Source of the DNA: Micromonospora sp. WMMD1128
Lineage (GTDB): Bacteria > Actinomycetota > Actinomycetes > Mycobacteriales > Micromonosporaceae
Assembly (NCBI RefSeq): GCF_027497235.1
Contig: NZ_CP114902.1
Span: forward strand, 2,183,501-2,247,500
Length of the DNA stretch: 64,000 nt
Reading direction: 5' to 3'
Position 1 is the first letter of the stretch. Every line of letters starts with the position of its first letter. The position numbers were made by a program, and so were the translations under genes. The notes below the pieces were generated by a model. The model was not told where the DNA came from, made no database searches, and was given only the letters and a program-made list of their open reading frames with translations. Below, one piece after another: positions 35,841 to 45,126 of the stretch.

Positions 35841-38800
35841 TCAGGAACAGCGGTTGGCGACGCAGAGCGGCGGGTCCGTGCCGTCCCCGGGGACCGGCGG
35901 GCTCGGGTCGCCCGGCAGCGGGGTCGGGTTACCGGCCGCGGGCCCGCCGGCCGCACCGTTGTTGAACCAGGCCCGAATGCCGCCCTGGTCGTCGAGGACC
36001 AGGTAGTCGGCCCGCCGGTCGCCGTTGATCTCGGCGAGTTCCACCCGGCTGCCCGGGTAGCCGGCCCCCGAGGCGACCTCGCCGCGCGACAGCCAGGCCG
36101 AGCCGGGCCCACCCCGGTTGTTGACCCAGGCGCGGACCTGCCCGTACGCGCCGATGACGAGGTAGTCGTCGCGGCGGTCGCCGTCGAGGTCGGCGAAGGT
36201 GACGGTGTCTCCGGCCGCGCCGACACCGGCGGCCACCTCACCCTGCGCCGTCCAGGCCACGGCGTTGCCAGTGCCGGTGTTCAGCCAGCCCTGGACCTGC
36301 CCGAGGTCGCCGAGGACCAGGTAGTCGTCGCGGCCGTCGCCGTTGAGGTCGGCGAACCGGACCCGGTCGCGGGGGCCGGCGCCGGCGGCGACCTGACCCG
36401 CTGACGTCCAGGCCACGCCGTCGCCGGTGCCCGTGTTGAGCCACAACCGGACCTGCCCCTGGTCGCCGACGAGCAGGTAGTCGTCGCGGCCGTCGCCGTT
36501 GAGGTCGGCGAACCGCACCTGCTCGCGCGGGCCGGCGCCGGCGGCGACCTCGTCCCGCCAGTCCCAGCCGACCCGGTCACCGTCGCGCACGTTGAGCCAG
36601 GCCCGCACCTGACCCTGCGCACCCACCGCGAGGTAGTCGTCGCGGCCGTCGCCGTTGAGGTCGGCCAGGCGTACCTGCTCCCGGCCGACGCCGCTGGTCG
36701 CGATCAGGCCCTGCCAGTCCCACGGGTCCGGGCGGCCGTACCTGTCGTTGAGCCAGGCTCGGACCTGCCCCTGCTCGCCGACGACGAGGTAGTCGTCGCG
36801 GCCGTCGCCGTTGACGTCGGCCAGGACGAGTTCGGCGCTCGTCGCGCCGACGCCGCCGGCGACGTCGCCCTGATAGATCCACGGCCGCGCGCCGCCGACG
36901 TCGTTCAACCAGCCACGGATCTGCGCCTGGTCGCTGACCGTCAGGTAGTCGTCGCGGCCGTCGCCGTCGAGGTCGGCGAACCGGACCCGGTCCCGGGTCG
37001 AGTTCACCCCGGAGGCGACCTCACCCTGGTAACTCCACCCCCAGCCGCCGGCGCCGTACGCGTTCAGCCAGGCCCGTACCTGGCCCTGATCACCGACCAC
37101 GAGGTAGTCCGCGCGGCCGTCCACGTCGATGTCGGCGAAGCGCACCTGGTCGCGGGTGGCGCCGACCCCGGGGGCGACCGTGCCCGCGGCCGTCCAGGAC
37201 ACCGCGTCGCCGGCGCCGGTGTTGAGCCATGCCTGCACCTGGCCCTGGTCGCCGACGACCAGGTAGTCGTCGCGGCCGTCGCCGTCGAGGTCGGCGAACC
37301 GGACCTGCGTGCGCGGGCCGGCGCCGGCCGCGACCTCGCCCCGGTACTGCCAGCCGAAGCCGTCACCGCTACGTCGGTTGAGCCACAAGCGGACCTGGCC
37401 CTGGTCGCCGACGAGCAGGTAGTCGTCGCGGCCGTCGCCGTTGAGGTCGGCGAAGCGGACCTGCTCGCGGGGGCCGGTGCCGGCGGCGATCTCACCGACC
37501 CAGTTCCAACCGGGCGGGCGGGGCCCCTCGGGTAGGTTGCCGGGCGGGCTGCCGCACGGGGCGGAGTCGCCGGCGACCGGGGGCCGGATGAGCCCTTCGG
37601 CCAGGGCGTCGGTGACGGCCCGGCCGAACGCGTCCGCCATCTTGCGGTAGCCGGTGTTGTTCGGGTGCAACGAGTCGGTCAGGTCCGCGGTCGTCACCGC
37701 GTTCATGCTGACCAGCCGTACCGACAGTCCTTCGGCGCGCAGTTCGTCGACGATGCCGGGGATGCGGGCGTTGTACTGCTGGATCCGGCTGTTGGTCACG
37801 CTCGTCGACGACGGCACGAGCGTGGCCACCAGCACGGTGGTCTCCGGAGCCAGCCGGAGGATGTGCTCGATGAGCGCCTTGAGCCGCGCCGGTGCCGCGG
37901 CGAGGTCGTCGCCGTAGGCCATGTCGTTGGTGCCGATGTGCAGGGTGACCACGTTGGGCCGGTAGCGGCGCACCGTGCAGTCGCCGACGAGCTGGTCGAT
38001 CTGGCTGATCCGCCATCTCGGGTGCCCCTCGTGGTCGGTGTCGGGCAGTTGCCCGGAGTCCACCGAACCGACGAAGTCCAGCGCGCCGGGTTTGGCCGCC
38101 AGTTGGTCCCACAGGCGGGCCCGGTAACCGGTCCCGGCCGGGGTGCCACCGACCCCGAAGGTGATGGAGTCACCGAGGGGGAGCACGCGCAGGTCCACGC
38201 CGCCCGGCGCCGGCGTCGGCACCGGCGGCGGCGCCGGCAACGGGCCGTCCGGATCCTCGGTCATCCCGAGGCTGTACCCGGTGTCGACAGTGGCGCCCGG
38301 CACGTTCTGCCGGGCGTAGGGGATGGCGTTCCACCAGGTGAAGGCACCTTCGTACCAGACCCGGTTGTCCCACTTGTAGGTCATGCCCGCCGGCACGCCG
38401 TGATAGAGGAACCGGCCCCTCGACCCGGCCGGCACCCCGTTGCGCGCGTCGCCGCCGGGCAGCGCGAAGCTGTGGTGACCGGGACCGTCGGCGTTGCGCA
38501 GGGCACGGGACCCGGACATCATGGTCGCCGCGTCCGAACCGAGCACGCAGCCGTTCGACTTGTACCAGTCCCACACGTACGTCGGGTCGCCGCCCTTGCG
38601 CAGCCGCAGGTCACCGAGGCAGTACTGCTCGCTCCACGAGCCGTTGGCCGAGTACACGATGTGCAACTGCCCGTTCGGGTCGACGATCGGCTCCGGCGCC
38701 TCGTTGACGAAGGGCTCGCCGACGACCCGTTCCCACGACTCGCGTGGCTGCGAGATCCGGTACCGCGGCCCGGTCACGGTGGTGGGGTTGCTCATCCGGG

Positions 38801-40067
38801 CGAGGTAGAGGTTCTGCTCGACGTTCGTGGTGCCCTCCCAGCCCGACCACACGAACCACAGTTGGTTGTCGAAGGTGAACGGTGCTCCGTCGATCGCCCA
38901 CCTGTCGTCGGGCAGGCTCAGCTTCTGGTGGGCGCCGTAGCCGCTTGTGGGTGCGGACGAGCTGATGACGTACATCCGGTGGGCGGCGCCCGCCCCGGCG
39001 GAGAAGTAGATGTGGTAGCGGCCACCGACGGCGACGAGTTGCGGCGCCCACAGCTCGGCCAGGCCCGGGTTGCTCCAGATCTTGCGGGGCGGCACGTCGC
39101 CCAGCCCGGCCAGGCTCGGCGCCGACCTCGTGTAGAGGCCGTCGCCACCGGACTCCACCGAGTGATAGGTGTTGCCGACCCGGATCACGCTCGGGTCGGC
39201 GCCCCGCACGAACAGCCGCCCGGGGGTGGGCGGCGGCAGCATGTCCGGAAGCGGCCGACCTTCGACGTTCCAGCCGCGCATCTCCCAGGCGAGCTGCTCC
39301 TCCAGCTCGATCGCCAGCTCGGCGGCCTCCTCGGCCGCGACCGCGATCGGCGCGCCGAAGACCGACTGGAGCGCGGGGACCTTGGTGAGGATCCACTGGC
39401 CGATGTTCTTCAGCGCGCCCGGCAGATAGTTCTTCGCGAAGCCGGACGCCCACTTCTCCCAGGCGAAGCCGACGACCAGACCGACGATCGTGCGGATGAT
39501 GATGTCCACCCACGCCCCGCTGGTCGCCAGGTCGCCCGCGAAGGCGTGCGCGATCAGGCCGCTGACGAAACCGGTCACGGCCCCCTGCATCGGGGTGCAG
39601 ATCAGCGGCACGGTCGCCGCGCCCACGCCGGAGGCCGTGAGCCATCCGATGCACAGCACCCGCAGCCCGTAGCCGGCGAGAGCGCCGAGCGTCAGCGCGA
39701 CGAGCTGGCTCCACCACGACGACGACTGCACCTCCGCGGCCGGCACCGTGATCGTCATCCCGGCACCGTCCGGGGTCAGGGTCAGCGCGCCGTCGAAGTC
39801 CGGCACCGAGGAGATGTCCAGGGCGGCCACCCCACCTGGTGGATGGTCCCGCAGGTCCTTCTTGATCGACGCGCCGAGCCCGCCGTCCTGGCGGATCTCC
39901 GCCTGGATCTGCGGCACGACCTGACGGATGACCGCTGGGTCCAGCCCCATGTCCGACGCGGTGAGGGTGAGCGTGAGGTCGGTGGCGGCCCGTGCGGGCG
40001 CGACGCCGACGGCCACCACCAGCACCACGGAGAGCAGCATGGATATCACGAACCGAAGCTTCTGCAC
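35841..40067 (-). CDS. Giant secreted GH43-SGNH esterase protein with ten FG-GAP repeats
   Basis: The start is taken as GTG 40067 (VQKLRFVISM), with TTG 40079 as alternative. The 1408 residues hold several modules. After a signal peptide, residues 30-265 form a region with Gly-rich hydrophobic segments (LVALTLGALAGYGL; IIRTIVGLVVGF) that could sit in a membrane. GH43-like propeller residues 285-610 follow, with ADPSVI (base), WAIDGAPF and NEAPEP (acid). An SGNH hydrolase spans 622-830, with PLGDSITFG (Ser), IGTNDM and DSLHPNN (Asp-His). Ten FG-GAP/VCBS repeats follow, then a short Cys tail. The likely role is removal of arabinose and acyl groups from plant polysaccharide. The arrangement is unusual. 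Confidence 0.85.
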   Translation of the reverse strand: MQKLRFVISMLLSVVLVVAVGVAPARAATDLTLTLTASDMGLDPAVIRQVVPQIQAEIRQDGGLGASIKKDLRDHPPGGVAALDISSVPDFDGALTLTPDGAGMTITVPAAEVQSSSWWSQLVALTLGALAGYGLRVLCIGWLTASGVGAATVPLICTPMQGAVTGFVSGLIAHAFAGDLATSGAWVDIIIRTIVGLVVGFAWEKWASGFAKNYLPGALKNIGQWILTKVPALQSVFGAPIAVAAEEAAELAIELEEQLAWEMRGWNVEGRPLPDMLPPPTPGRLFVRGADPSVIRVGNTYHSVESGGDGLYTRSAPSLAGLGDVPPRKIWSNPGLAELWAPQLVAVGGRYHIYFSAGAGAAHRMYVISSSAPTSGYGAHQKLSLPDDRWAIDGAPFTFDNQLWFVWSGWEGTTNVEQNLYLARMSNPTTVTGPRYRISQPRESWERVVGEPFVNEAPEPIVDPNGQLHIVYSANGSWSEQYCLGDLRLRKGGDPTYVWDWYKSNGCVLGSDAATMMSGSRALRNADGPGHHSFALPGGDARNGVPAGSRGRFLYHGVPAGMTYKWDNRVWYEGAFTWWNAIPYARQNVPGATVDTGYSLGMTEDPDGPLPAPPPVPTPAPGGVDLRVLPLGDSITFGVGGTPAGTGYRARLWDQLAAKPGALDFVGSVDSGQLPDTDHEGHPRWRISQIDQLVGDCTVRRYRPNVVTLHIGTNDMAYGDDLAAAPARLKALIEHILRLAPETTVLVATLVPSSTSVTNSRIQQYNARIPGIVDELRAEGLSVRLVSMNAVTTADLTDSLHPNNTGYRKMADAFGRAVTDALAEGLIRPPVAGDSAPCGSPPGNLPEGPRPPGWNWVGEIAAGTGPREQVRFADLNGDGRDDYLLVGDQGQVRLWLNRRSGDGFGWQYRGEVAAGAGPRTQVRFADLDGDGRDDYLVVGDQGQVQAWLNTGAGDAVSWTAAGTVAPGVGATRDQVRFADIDVDGRADYLVVGDQGQVRAWLNAYGAGGWGWSYQGEVASGVNSTRDRVRFADLDGDGRDDYLTVSDQAQIRGWLNDVGGARPWIYQGDVAGGVGATSAELVLADVNGDGRDDYLVVGEQGQVRAWLNDRYGRPDPWDWQGLIATSGVGREQVRLADLNGDGRDDYLAVGAQGQVRAWLNVRDGDRVGWDWRDEVAAGAGPREQVRFADLNGDGRDDYLLVGDQGQVRLWLNTGTGDGVAWTSAGQVAAGAGPRDRVRFADLNGDGRDDYLVLGDLGQVQGWLNTGTGNAVAWTAQGEVAAGVGAAGDTVTFADLDGDRRDDYLVIGAYGQVRAWVNNRGGPGSAWLSRGEVASGAGYPGSRVELAEINGDRRADYLVLDDQGGIRAWFNNGAAGGPAAGNPTPLPGDPSPPVPGDGTDPPLCVANRCS
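35948..37469 (-). repeat. Ten tandem FG-GAP/VCBS coding repeats, about 152 bases each
   Basis: Each unit encodes roughly RFADLNGDGRDDYLVVGD followed by QGQVRAWLN and a variable linker. The Asp/Asn-rich DLNGDGRDD loop is a typical calcium site of integrin-like beta-propellers. Near-identical DNA cores suggest recent unit expansion. Ten units are more than one seven-bladed propeller needs. Confidence 0.85.
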
Positions 40068-40211
40068 AGCGGTATCCAACTGCCTGGATGTTGTTCGGCC
40101 GTGTCGCCGCGATGAACAATTTCGCAGCGCTGCTCGACAATCGAGGCGCCGCGCTGACCGAGGCGTGAGACACGTTGGCGATCATCGATATCTTGCCGGC
40201 ATCGTCGAGAT

Positions 40212-41402
40212 ATGACAGGCGTCTCCCCGTCCACACTGTTCCGCCGGCTGCGGCCGGGCCCGCTGGCCGCCGTCGTGCTGTCGACGGCGGTGCTCGCCAC
40301 CGCCCTGAGCGTCGTGCCGGAGGCATCCGCCGGCACCGTGCCCTCCGCCGCGTACCCCGGGGTCGCCCCGGCGCCCGGCGGGGCCGCGGTGGCCGTCGCG
40401 GACCCGAGCGGAACCCCGCCGTCGACGCCGACCACGGCGCCCAGCACGCCGAACACGTCGCCGTTCCCGCCGACCGCGCCCACGGACCTGACCGCCAGCG
40501 AGGTACGGACCGGATCCGTCACCCTCACCTGGACGGCCGCCAAGCCCGGCTGTTGTCCCGTCGTCGGCTACGACATCACGTACTACCAGGCGTTCAGCGA
40601 CGTCATCTACAGCGCCAGCGTCGGAAACGTCACCACCACCACGATCACCAACTACCTCTCGCCGGGCCGGCAGTTCTCGTTCCGGTTGGCCGCCCGGGAC
40701 AGCCTGGGACACCGCTCGGCCACGTCGGACACGCTGACCGTGGTCACGCCGGTGACGGACACCGGCCCGGACACCACGCCGCCGAGCGCGCCGCAGAACC
40801 TGACCGTCGGCGAGGTGACCGCCTCGACCGGCACGCTGTCCTGGTCGCCGTCGACGGACGACGTCGGCGTGCTCGGATACAACGTCTACCGGTTCGACGG
40901 CTGGTTCACCTCCACGCTGATCGCCACCGTGCCGGGAACGACGTACACGGCGTCGCTGCCACCGTCGACGCCGCTGCGGACCCTGTACTACGTCCGGGCG
41001 CGGGACGCGGCGGGCAACGTGTCGATCGCGTCCAACACGGTCTCCCTGCCGACGACGTCCACCCCGCCGCCACCGCCCCCCGCGACCTGCCGGGTGACCT
41101 ACCGGAACCAGTCCGAGTGGCGGGGCGGTTTCGTGGCCACGGTGACGGTCGAGAACACCGGGGCGGCGCCGATCGACGGCTGGATCGTCAGCTTCGGTTT
41201 CCCGGGCGACCAGCAGGTCACCTCCGCGTGGAACGCCACGGTCGGCCAGACCGGCGCCGCCGTCACCGCCCGGAACGTCGACTGGAACCGCGTGCTCGCG
41301 CCGGACGGCTCCGCGACCTTCGGCATCCAGGGGCGGTGGGGCGCCAGCGACGCGCCGCCGACCGCCTTCACGCTCAACGGCGCTCCCTGCGCCGTGGGCT
41401 GA
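40212..41402 (+). CDS. Secreted two-FN3 plus CBM2 protein without catalytic domain
   Basis: The 396-residue protein has a signal peptide (cleavage near EASA) and an Ala/Pro/Thr spacer. A first fibronectin type III domain runs from PTAPTDLTASEV to SDTLTVV, a second from PSAPQNLTVGEV to SNTVSLP. A Pro-rich linker and a C-terminal CBM2 follow (RVTYRNQSEWRGGF, VTSAWNATV). No hydrolase motif is present. It may bind cellulose and recruit other proteins or the cell surface. It is 23 bases upstream of the GH53 gene on the same strand and divergent from the GH43 giant. Confidence 0.85.
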   Translation: MTGVSPSTLFRRLRPGPLAAVVLSTAVLATALSVVPEASAGTVPSAAYPGVAPAPGGAAVAVADPSGTPPSTPTTAPSTPNTSPFPPTAPTDLTASEVRTGSVTLTWTAAKPGCCPVVGYDITYYQAFSDVIYSASVGNVTTTTITNYLSPGRQFSFRLAARDSLGHRSATSDTLTVVTPVTDTGPDTTPPSAPQNLTVGEVTASTGTLSWSPSTDDVGVLGYNVYRFDGWFTSTLIATVPGTTYTASLPPSTPLRTLYYVRARDAAGNVSIASNTVSLPTTSTPPPPPPATCRVTYRNQSEWRGGFVATVTVENTGAAPIDGWIVSFGFPGDQQVTSAWNATVGQTGAAVTARNVDWNRVLAPDGSATFGIQGRWGASDAPPTAFTLNGAPCAVG

Positions 41403-41425
41403 GTCCGGTCCTGGAAGGAGTTCCG

Positions 41426-42547
41426 GTGCGCACACGCCACCCCCGGGCCCTGGTCGGGGCCGTCACGGCCGGCGTCCTCGCCGTCTGCGCCACGCTCGGC
41501 GGCACGCCCACGCCCGTCGCCGCCGCGAACACGCTCAGCATGCGGGGCGCCGACGTCTCCTCCCTGCAGCGCAGCCTGGATCTCGGTGCGAGATACTACG
41601 ACGCCGGCGGCGTCGCCCGTGACCCGCTGGACATCCTGCGGTCCGTCGGCGTCAACTACGTGCGGCTGCGCGTCTGGAACAACCCGGTCAGCGGCTACAA
41701 CAACAAGAGCAAGGTGTTGGCCCAGGCGAGGGCGGCCCGGGCGAAGGGCCTGAAGGTGCTCATCGACTTCCACTACTCCGACACCTGGGCCGACCCCGGC
41801 AAGCAGTACAAGCCGGCCGCCTGGGCCGGGCACAACCTGAGCCAGCTGCGTACCGACGTGTACAACTTCACCTACGACGTCTGCGCCAGCCTCAGCGGGC
41901 AGGGCACCCCGCCGGACAGCGTGCAGATCGGCAACGAGATCAACGTCGGGATGCTCTGGAACGAGGGCAAGGTCGTCAACAACGACTTCGCCCCGCTTGC
42001 CAGCCTGCTGAAGCAGGGCTACAACGCCACCAAGGCGTGCGGCGGCGGCATCCCGGTGATGATCCACACCGCCGACGCCGACAGCAACGCCAACGCCCGC
42101 TGGTTCTACGACGGCATCCGGGCCCAGGGCGTGCAGTGGGACATCACCGCGCTGTCGTACTACTGCATGTGGCACGGCACCCTGGCGAACCTCTACAACA
42201 ACATCGTCGACCTGCGCGGTCGCTACGGCAGGCCGGTGGTGATCGTGGAGACCGCGTACCCCTTCACCCGGGCCAACGCGGACAGCGAGCCGAACGCCAT
42301 CGGCGACGCGACCTGCGACGGCATCGGCGCGACCTGGTCCGGGCAGGCCCAGGAGTTCGACTGGGTGCAGAACACGGCCCGCAACGCCGGGGCGATCGGG
42401 GTCTTCTACTGGGAGCCGACCTGGTACGCCGTCCCGGGTAACGGCTGGGATCCGGCGAACATCAGCGGCACCGGAAACCAGTGGGACAACATGGCCGTCT
42501 TCGACTGGTCCGGCCGGATCAACCCGAACGTGCGCTGGACGCCCTGA
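41426..42547 (+). CDS. Secreted GH53 endo-beta-1,4-galactanase
   Basis: GTG 41426 has AAGGAG five bases upstream. The 373-residue protein has a signal (cleavage near VAAA) and one GH53 barrel, with MRGADVSSLQ at the start, NYVRLRVWNNP, and IDFHYSDTWADPGKQ. The acid/base is Glu171 in QIGNEINVGMLW and the nucleophile Glu275 in VVIVETAYP. It hydrolyses internal beta-1,4-galactan bonds of type I arabinogalactan in pectin. There is no CBM of its own; the co-transcribed FN3-CBM2 protein might supply targeting. Confidence 0.93.
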   Translation: MRTRHPRALVGAVTAGVLAVCATLGGTPTPVAAANTLSMRGADVSSLQRSLDLGARYYDAGGVARDPLDILRSVGVNYVRLRVWNNPVSGYNNKSKVLAQARAARAKGLKVLIDFHYSDTWADPGKQYKPAAWAGHNLSQLRTDVYNFTYDVCASLSGQGTPPDSVQIGNEINVGMLWNEGKVVNNDFAPLASLLKQGYNATKACGGGIPVMIHTADADSNANARWFYDGIRAQGVQWDITALSYYCMWHGTLANLYNNIVDLRGRYGRPVVIVETAYPFTRANADSEPNAIGDATCDGIGATWSGQAQEFDWVQNTARNAGAIGVFYWEPTWYAVPGNGWDPANISGTGNQWDNMAVFDWSGRINPNVRWTP

Positions 42548-42553
42548 CCGCCG

Positions 42554-42589
42554 GCGGGGTGTGGGTGCGGCGGTGCACCCACACCCCGC
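42554..42589. terminator. Convergent hairpin terminator
   Basis: A perfect 15-base stem with a 6-base loop, seven bases after the GH53 stop and facing the stop of the convergent GH5 gene. Confidence 0.75.
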
Positions 42590-42603
42590 GGCTGAGGTTT
42601 TCC

Positions 42604-44169
42604 CTACGGGGTCACGGTGAGCAGGTGGGCGCGGTAGCCCTCGCCGTAGCTCTTCGTCGGGGTGCCGTTGTAGTCCTCGATCAGCACGTTGCCGCCGCTG
42701 CAACCCCACGGGTTCCACGTCCACGCGGTGTAGCCCAGCCGGTTGCGGTCCAGCCAGGTCATCAGCTTGTCGATGTAGTCGTGCGCGCAGGTGTCCTGGC
42801 CGATCTCACCGGCGTGCACCGGCACCTGCGCGGCCACCGCGCCGATCTGGCTGTCCCAGCAGGTCTCGGTGACGCAGGCGTTGAAGTTGTACGAGTGCCA
42901 CGAGGCCACGATGTTGTCGCGCGGGTCGGTCGGCTTCCAGGTCAGCCACTGGCTCAGGTCGTTGGTCCAGGTCAGGCCGGGCACCAGCAGCACGTTCGTG
43001 GCGCCGGTGGCGCGTACCGCGTCGACCAGTTCCTGCATGCCGGCGACCGGGTAGGTGATGCCGGTGCAGGCGCCGCCGTCGCGCAGGCACTTCCAGGCGG
43101 CGGTCATGTCCGACCAGTTGTTGGCGGCGTCCGGGTAGGGCTCGTTGAACAGGTCGAACAGGACCGCGTCGTTGCCCTTGAACGCGTTCGCCACCCCGGT
43201 CCAGAACTGCGGCGTGTACTGCCGGCTCGGCATCGGCTTCTGGCAGGTGGCGTTCACGTCGGAGCAGGCCGAGATGTTGCCGGTGTACTGGCCGTGGGTC
43301 CAGTGCAGGTCGAGGATCGGGTTGATCCCGTTGGCGACGAGCAACTTCACGTAGTCCTTGACCGCCTGCTGGTAGGTGGCGCCGCTGGGCGAGCCGGAGA
43401 GGCCCAGCCAGCAGTCCTCGTTGAGCGGGATCCGGACCGCGCGGATGTGCCACGCCTTCATCGCGTCGACGGACGCCTGGTCGACCGGGCCGCTGTCCCA
43501 CATGCCCTTGCCCTGTACGCAGGCGAACTCACCGCTGGACCGGTTGACGCCGAGCAGGCGGTAGGTGGCGCCGCCCGCCGTCAGCAGCCGGTTGCCGGAT
43601 ACGCGCAGGCTCGGCGCGACCCCGCCCGGCGGGGTGGTGGTCGGGGGCGTGGTCGTCGGGGGAGTGGTGGTCGGCGGCGTGGTCGTGGGCGGGGTGGTGG
43701 TCGGTGGCGTGGTGGTCGGTGGGCCGGTGGGCGTCGTCGTCGGGGACGGGCTGACCGAGCCGGTGCAGGTCGTGCCGTTGAGCGCGAACGACGTGGGCAC
43801 GGGGTTGGCGCCGCTCCACGACCCGTTGAAGCCGATGGTGGTCGAACCGCCGGTGGCCAGGGAGCCGTTCCAGCTCAGGCTGGCCGCCGACACCCGCGCG
43901 CCGGACTGGGACCAGGTGGCGCTCCAGCCCTGGGTGACCCGCTGGGTGGCGGTGGGGAAGTCGAACGTCAGGGTCCAGCTCGTGACCGCGGAGCCGAGGT
44001 TGGTGATGGCGACGTTGCCGGTGAATCCGCCGGTCCACTGGCTCTGCACGGTGTACGCGACAGTGCATCCGGTGGTCGCGGCCGAGGCGGGCAGGGTGAC
44101 CGCGACCACGCTGGCGGCCACCAGCGTGCCGGCGGCGGCCGATGCCAGCAGGGCATGACGACGTGTCAT
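42604..44169 (-). CDS. Secreted CBM2-GH5 glycoside hydrolase (cellulase/mannanase type)
   Basis: The 521-residue protein has a twin-Arg start (MTRRHALLAS) and signal cleavage after PASA. A CBM2 occupies 33-137 (VQSQWTGGFTG, FNGSWSG), then a linker of repeated PPTTT units at 149-181. The GH5 barrel (185-521) carries the acid/base Glu343 in LFNEPYP and the nucleophile Glu455 in VHAGEIG, plus LDLHW and SWHSYNFN. Beta-1,4-glucan or mannan cleavage is expected. It is transcribed away from a control region at 44.19-44.25 kb and lies next to the HTH-less LacI and ROK genes. Confidence 0.92.
   Translation of the reverse strand: MTRRHALLASAAAGTLVAASVVAVTLPASAATTGCTVAYTVQSQWTGGFTGNVAITNLGSAVTSWTLTFDFPTATQRVTQGWSATWSQSGARVSAASLSWNGSLATGGSTTIGFNGSWSGANPVPTSFALNGTTCTGSVSPSPTTTPTGPPTTTPPTTTPPTTTPPTTTPPTTTPPTTTPPGGVAPSLRVSGNRLLTAGGATYRLLGVNRSSGEFACVQGKGMWDSGPVDQASVDAMKAWHIRAVRIPLNEDCWLGLSGSPSGATYQQAVKDYVKLLVANGINPILDLHWTHGQYTGNISACSDVNATCQKPMPSRQYTPQFWTGVANAFKGNDAVLFDLFNEPYPDAANNWSDMTAAWKCLRDGGACTGITYPVAGMQELVDAVRATGATNVLLVPGLTWTNDLSQWLTWKPTDPRDNIVASWHSYNFNACVTETCWDSQIGAVAAQVPVHAGEIGQDTCAHDYIDKLMTWLDRNRLGYTAWTWNPWGCSGGNVLIEDYNGTPTKSYGEGYRAHLLTVTP
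43627..43725 (-). repeat. PPTTT-coding linker repeat in the GH5 gene
   Basis: About six near-identical 15-base units encode a PPTTT array joining the CBM2 to the GH5 domain. Such O-glycosylation-prone linkers are typical of actinomycete cellulases, and the tract is prone to slippage. Confidence 0.8.
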
Positions 44170-44191
44170 TGATGCTCTCCTGAGTGCTAGA

Positions 44192-44247
44192 GGGGAGCGT
44201 CGATGGGAGCGCGTCTCGGAGCTTTGTTTATTAACCTCACTAAGTCA
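44192..44247. promoter_or_regulatory. GH5 control region: GGGAGCG direct repeats and TTAxT element
   Basis: Two GGGAGCG copies (44193-44199, 44205-44211) recur every 12 bases; the second reads ATGGGAGCGC, part of the CebR-type TGGGAGCGCTCCCA operator. Next to them is a rare AT-rich stretch (TTTATTAACCTCACTAAG, 44225-44242) with two roughly inverted TTA(G/T)T half-sites, the style of ROK/XylR operators. A TTGACT hexamer lies on the minus strand. Together these suggest dual sugar control of the GH5 gene. Confidence 0.45.
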
Positions 44248-45105
44248 AGCCGATCGATGTGGCGGCCGGGGCGCGGCGGTCGTGCCCCGGGCGACCACGG
44301 TCTCGGTGTCGCACCATCGTTCCGGCACCGCCGCGCCGCCGACGAGCCGCAGCACGGACTCGCCCACCAACCCGCCGAACGTGTGCACGTCCAGGCTCAT
44401 CGTGGTGAGCGCGGGCGAGGCCAGGCGGCAGAGGCTGGAGTCGTCCCAGGCGATGAGGCTGACGTCTCGAGGCACCTGTCGGCCCGACTCGGTGGCCGCG
44501 CGCAGGCCCGCGACCGCCATCAGGTCGTTGTCGTAGATGATCGCGGTGGGCGGCTCGGGATCGTCCATCAACCTGGTGGTCAACATCGCCCCGGCCTCCT
44601 CCGAGTAGTCGCCCTCCACGACGACGACGTCGACCTCGGCCACCGCCGCGGCCGAGCGCATGGCGGCGGTGCGGGTGCGGGTGTGCAGGAGGGCGCCGGG
44701 TCCGGTGACCCGGGCGATCCGGCGGTGCCCGAGGTCCACCAGGTGCGCCAGCGCCGCCCGCATCGATCCGACGTCGTCCCGGCGTACCGCCGGGGTGTCG
44801 GGGGTCGGCTCACCCGCCACCACGACGGGCAGGCGGAGGTCCCGCAGCACCGCCGGCCGGGTGTCGTCGACCGACGGGTTCACCAGCACCACCGCGTCGA
44901 CCAGGCGCTGCCGTGCCCACCTGCGGTACGCCTCGATCTCGGCGGCGTGGTGCGTGACGACGTGCAGCAACACCGACCGTCCGTGCTCGGCGAGCCGTTC
45001 CTCGATGCCCGCGATGAACTCCATGAAGAACGGCTCGGTGCCGAGCAGGCGGGGCGGCCGGGCGAGCACCAGACCCACCGCGCTCGTCCGCCACACGTCG
45101 TCCAT
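44245..45105 (-). CDS. LacI-type sugar-sensor protein lacking the HTH domain
   Basis: The 286-residue protein starts MDDVWRTSAVGLVLARPP, where a LacI protein would be leaving its hinge. It then follows the effector domain exactly (LVDLGHRRIARVTGP, IIYDNDLMAVAGLRA, VPRDVSLIAWDDS, SPALTTMSLDVHTFG). No HTH sequence exists in any frame upstream, because the ROK gene stop is only 21 bases away. A GGGAGGCG ribosome site precedes the ATG, so it is a genuine gene, not a fragment. It may bind sugar and act through a partner, perhaps the co-transcribed ROK protein. Confidence 0.82.
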   Translation of the reverse strand: MDDVWRTSAVGLVLARPPRLLGTEPFFMEFIAGIEERLAEHGRSVLLHVVTHHAAEIEAYRRWARQRLVDAVVLVNPSVDDTRPAVLRDLRLPVVVAGEPTPDTPAVRRDDVGSMRAALAHLVDLGHRRIARVTGPGALLHTRTRTAAMRSAAAVAEVDVVVVEGDYSEEAGAMLTTRLMDDPEPPTAIIYDNDLMAVAGLRAATESGRQVPRDVSLIAWDDSSLCRLASPALTTMSLDVHTFGGLVGESVLRLVGGAAVPERWCDTETVVARGTTAAPRPPHRSA

Positions 45106-45126
45106 TGCGTACGCCTCCCGGGTTCG

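Noticed and set aside
35948..37469. Regular 152-base periodicity as a possible CRISPR array
   Set aside because: The period encodes FG-GAP protein repeats in frame; spacers are not unique short sequences between short identical repeats.
40091..40119. TTGTTC-N17-GAACAA inverted repeat between the GH43 giant and the FN3-CBM2 gene
   Set aside because: Six-base arms with a 17-base spacer are likely by chance; position is suggestive but too weak to list as an operator.
43627..43725. Short tandem repeats as a satellite or phase-variation locus
   Set aside because: They encode the PPTTT linker of a cellulase in 15-base units, so length change would keep the frame.
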